NCBI RefSeq assembly: GCF_900187985.1
Contig: NZ_FZOA01000001.1
Location: 62,001 to 126,000 of the forward strand
DNA: 64,000 nucleotides
Direction of reading: 5' to 3'
From: Methylobacillus rhizosphaerae
GTDB taxonomy: Bacteria; Pseudomonadota; Gammaproteobacteria; Burkholderiales; Methylophilaceae
Shown here piece by piece: positions 62,574 to 64,000 of this stretch. The position numbers were made by a program, and so were the translations under genes. Positions within the stretch are counted from its first letter, which is position 1, and the number at the start of each line of letters is the position of its first letter. The notes below the pieces were generated by a model. The model did not search any database. It was not told the origin of the DNA and worked only from the letters and a program-made list of their open reading frames with translations.

Positions 62574-63852
62574 AACTGGGTTGTTTAGATGAAAACACTT
62601 CCAGACGCGCAGCAAGATTGCGCAAAGGGGCGGGCAACGGCAGTGAGGGCTGGCCTAGTCCCAGCGCATAGCGGATCACTTCCCGTTTGACAGGTCCATG
62701 GTGGTCGGCAAGCTTGAGCCCGAGATTACGCAAGGCGCGTAATGGGGTGATATCGTTGCTGAAACCATAGCTGAACGCGTCCATGGCGCGCTGCATGACG
62801 AGGTTGGCGAGCTTGCGTTCGCGCTCATAGCCTTGCAGGCGGGATAGCGCGGCAATATCGCCACCTTCCTGCCAGGTTTGCAGCAGAATCCTACTCAGCA
62901 CGGCAGCATCCTGGAAGCCAAGATTGACGCCCTGACCTGCCAGGGGATGAATGGTGTGAGCGGCGTCGCCGATCAGCGCGACACCCTGGCGCGCATAGGC
63001 CTGTGCATGGCTGCGTGCGAGCGGGAAGCTGCCGCGTTGCACCAACCCCGTGATGTCGGGCAATGCGGCAGGGAAGTGCTGGCGGAATGCATCCAGCAAT
63101 GCGTCGTCTTCCAGCGTCAATAGTCGGCGCACTTCGCTCGGGCGGTGGTACCAGACCAGCGATGCATAGTCGCCGGGCAGGGGCAATAGCGATTGCGGTC
63201 CGTCAGGAGTGAAGCGCTGCCAGGTGATGTCGCGTTCACCCCCTTGGATACTGACGGTGGCAACCAGCGCATGCATGGGATATTGTTGACTGTCCGATGC
63301 AATCCCTGCAGCCTTGCGTACTTGCGAGTTGGCGCCATCGGCACCGATGAGGAGTTTTGCTTCGAAAGCCTGTCCGCTTTTCAAATGGATGCGGCTGCCT
63401 TCCGGCTGATAGGTGATTTGGGTGATCTCGTCCGGACACAGCAGCGTGATGTTGTCGTAATCTTGAAGAGTCTCCAGGCAGGCGAGCTGCACCAGTCGGT
63501 TTTCGACGATATGGCCAAGCCAGGGTGCGTCAACCTCTGTGGCATCAAACAAAGTGCCCTGATCCCGGCGGTTCTCCCATACTTGCATGCGCTTGAACGG
63601 TGCAGTACGCATGGCTTGTATCGTTGGCCATACCTGGGCCTGCTCAAGAAAATTTATTGAAGCTGGACTTAAGGCCGATACGCGTAAATCTGGAGTACTG
63701 GCGGCATCGAAAAGGGCTGGTGGATTGTTTTCCAGCAGTGCGATCTGCATGCCGCTGGCCGCCAGCCTGGCTGCCAGCGCGCTACCTATCATGCCACCGC
63801 CGACAATGAACAGGTCGATTTTATGGAGGCTGTCTGCTGTGCTACTCATCAT
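62572..63852 (-). CDS. UbiH/UbiF-family FAD-dependent ubiquinone hydroxylase
   Basis: A 426-residue flavoprotein monooxygenase of the ubiquinone pathway. The FAD fold DLFIVGGGMIGSALAARLAASG is at about 13-34, the conserved DG motif in LLIGADGANSQVRKAAGI is in the middle, and the GD motif ALIGDAAHTIHPLAGQGVNLG is near 300. Sequence alone does not separate UbiH, UbiI, UbiF and UbiM functions. Its start (ATGATG at 63852 or 63849) overlaps the upstream CorC-like gene, so the two are probably co-transcribed. Confidence 0.9.
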   Translation of the reverse strand: MMSSTADSLHKIDLFIVGGGMIGSALAARLAASGMQIALLENNPPALFDAASTPDLRVSALSPASINFLEQAQVWPTIQAMRTAPFKRMQVWENRRDQGTLFDATEVDAPWLGHIVENRLVQLACLETLQDYDNITLLCPDEITQITYQPEGSRIHLKSGQAFEAKLLIGADGANSQVRKAAGIASDSQQYPMHALVATVSIQGGERDITWQRFTPDGPQSLLPLPGDYASLVWYHRPSEVRRLLTLEDDALLDAFRQHFPAALPDITGLVQRGSFPLARSHAQAYARQGVALIGDAAHTIHPLAGQGVNLGFQDAAVLSRILLQTWQEGGDIAALSRLQGYERERKLANLVMQRAMDAFSYGFSNDITPLRALRNLGLKLADHHGPVKREVIRYALGLGQPSLPLPAPLRNLAARLEVFSSKQPS

Positions 63853-64000
63853 GTTTCTGCTTCGGATGGATGCGGACCAGGATGATGCGTGGGCCGTTCA
63901 TTTTCTTGATGACAATATCAAATTGCTCAAAAGGAATGCTGTCGCCCTCCTTGGGAATATCGCCGAGCTTGGATAGCACCAGGCCACCAACGGAATCGAC
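63842..64000 (-). CDS. CorC/HlyC-type protein, C-terminal end only
   Basis: The reverse strand is open from the window edge to a TAG at 63842-63844, giving 52 residues: VDSVGGLVLSKLGDIPKEGD, then FEQFDIVIKKMNGPRIILVR and a short basic tail. This is the C-terminal transporter-associated domain of CorC/HlyC proteins (CBS-domain magnesium or cobalt efflux accessory, also written YbeX). The N-terminus and CBS domains lie beyond the window. Its stop overlaps the start of the UbiH-family gene by 11 bp. Confidence 0.85.
   Translation of the reverse strand, partial: VDSVGGLVLSKLGDIPKEGDSIPFEQFDIVIKKMNGPRIILVRIHPKQKHDE

Overview
The window looks like chromosomal DNA of a methylotrophic betaproteobacterium, most likely family Methylophilaceae (Methylobacillus/Methylovorus-like). 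The reasons are a formaldehyde-activating-enzyme (Fae) homologue next to glutathione biosynthesis genes, a 6S RNA after zapA, a T. ferrooxidans-type GshA, a regulatory PTS with HPr kinase, and moderate GC content. This placement is inference, because no rRNA is present. No prophage, insertion sequence, CRISPR array, tRNA or rRNA was seen. Nearly all genes belong to conserved core families and are densely packed.

Layout, left to right. 1-2.7 kb: a cobalamin riboswitch drives btuB and a membrane protein that runs off the left edge. 2.8-4.7 kb: zapB-like, zapA, 6S RNA, an EVE-domain protein and a Fur-family regulator with degenerate metal ligands. 4.7-11.9 kb: ilvA, rpiA, and the polyphosphate/phosphate block phoU-ppx facing ppk1, then yggX. 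12.0-16.4 kb: a ZnuD-like TonB-dependent receptor with a small His/Cys exported protein, sodB and thiO. 16.5-26.3 kb: one long forward run, kdsD-kdsC-lptC-lptA-lptB-rpoN-hpf-hprK-rapZ-EIIA(Man)-ptsH-ptsI, which couples lipopolysaccharide export to nitrogen/carbon regulation. 26.4-41.9 kb: mostly forward housekeeping genes (prlC, yaeQ, rlmF, xthA, nitroreductase, dgt, pseudouridine synthase, uppP, asmA, mutY), with a truncated haemoglobin and a YbaK-type deacylase on the other strand.

41.9-45.5 kb: a divergent PepSY membrane protein and siderophore receptor pair with a Fur-box-like site between them. 45.5-48.4 kb: gshA-gshB followed on the same strand by a Fae-like gene. 48.5-51.5 kb: a reverse-strand TorF-like porin-glnK-amtB unit with an excellent sigma-54 promoter. 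51.6-59.6 kb: ubiK, comM-like, B12-dependent metH, mpl and tonB. 59.7-64 kb: a HIT protein, a YjiK-like protein, an FMN reductase with a PNPOx-fold protein behind a Fur-box-like palindrome, a UbiH-family hydroxylase, and the 3' end of a CorC-like gene.

Several themes connect distant genes. B12 uptake (riboswitch and btuB) pairs with B12-dependent MetH. RpoN is encoded in the same window as a sigma-54-type ammonium-uptake promoter. TonB pairs with three TonB-dependent receptors. Three Fur-box-like sites (sodB, siderophore receptor, PNPOx/FMN reductase) sit in the same window as a Fur homologue that has lost canonical metal ligands. The most unusual items are that Fur homologue and the Fae-like protein lacking the expected catalytic histidine beside glutathione synthesis. 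I found no clear candidate for an entirely new multi-gene system.
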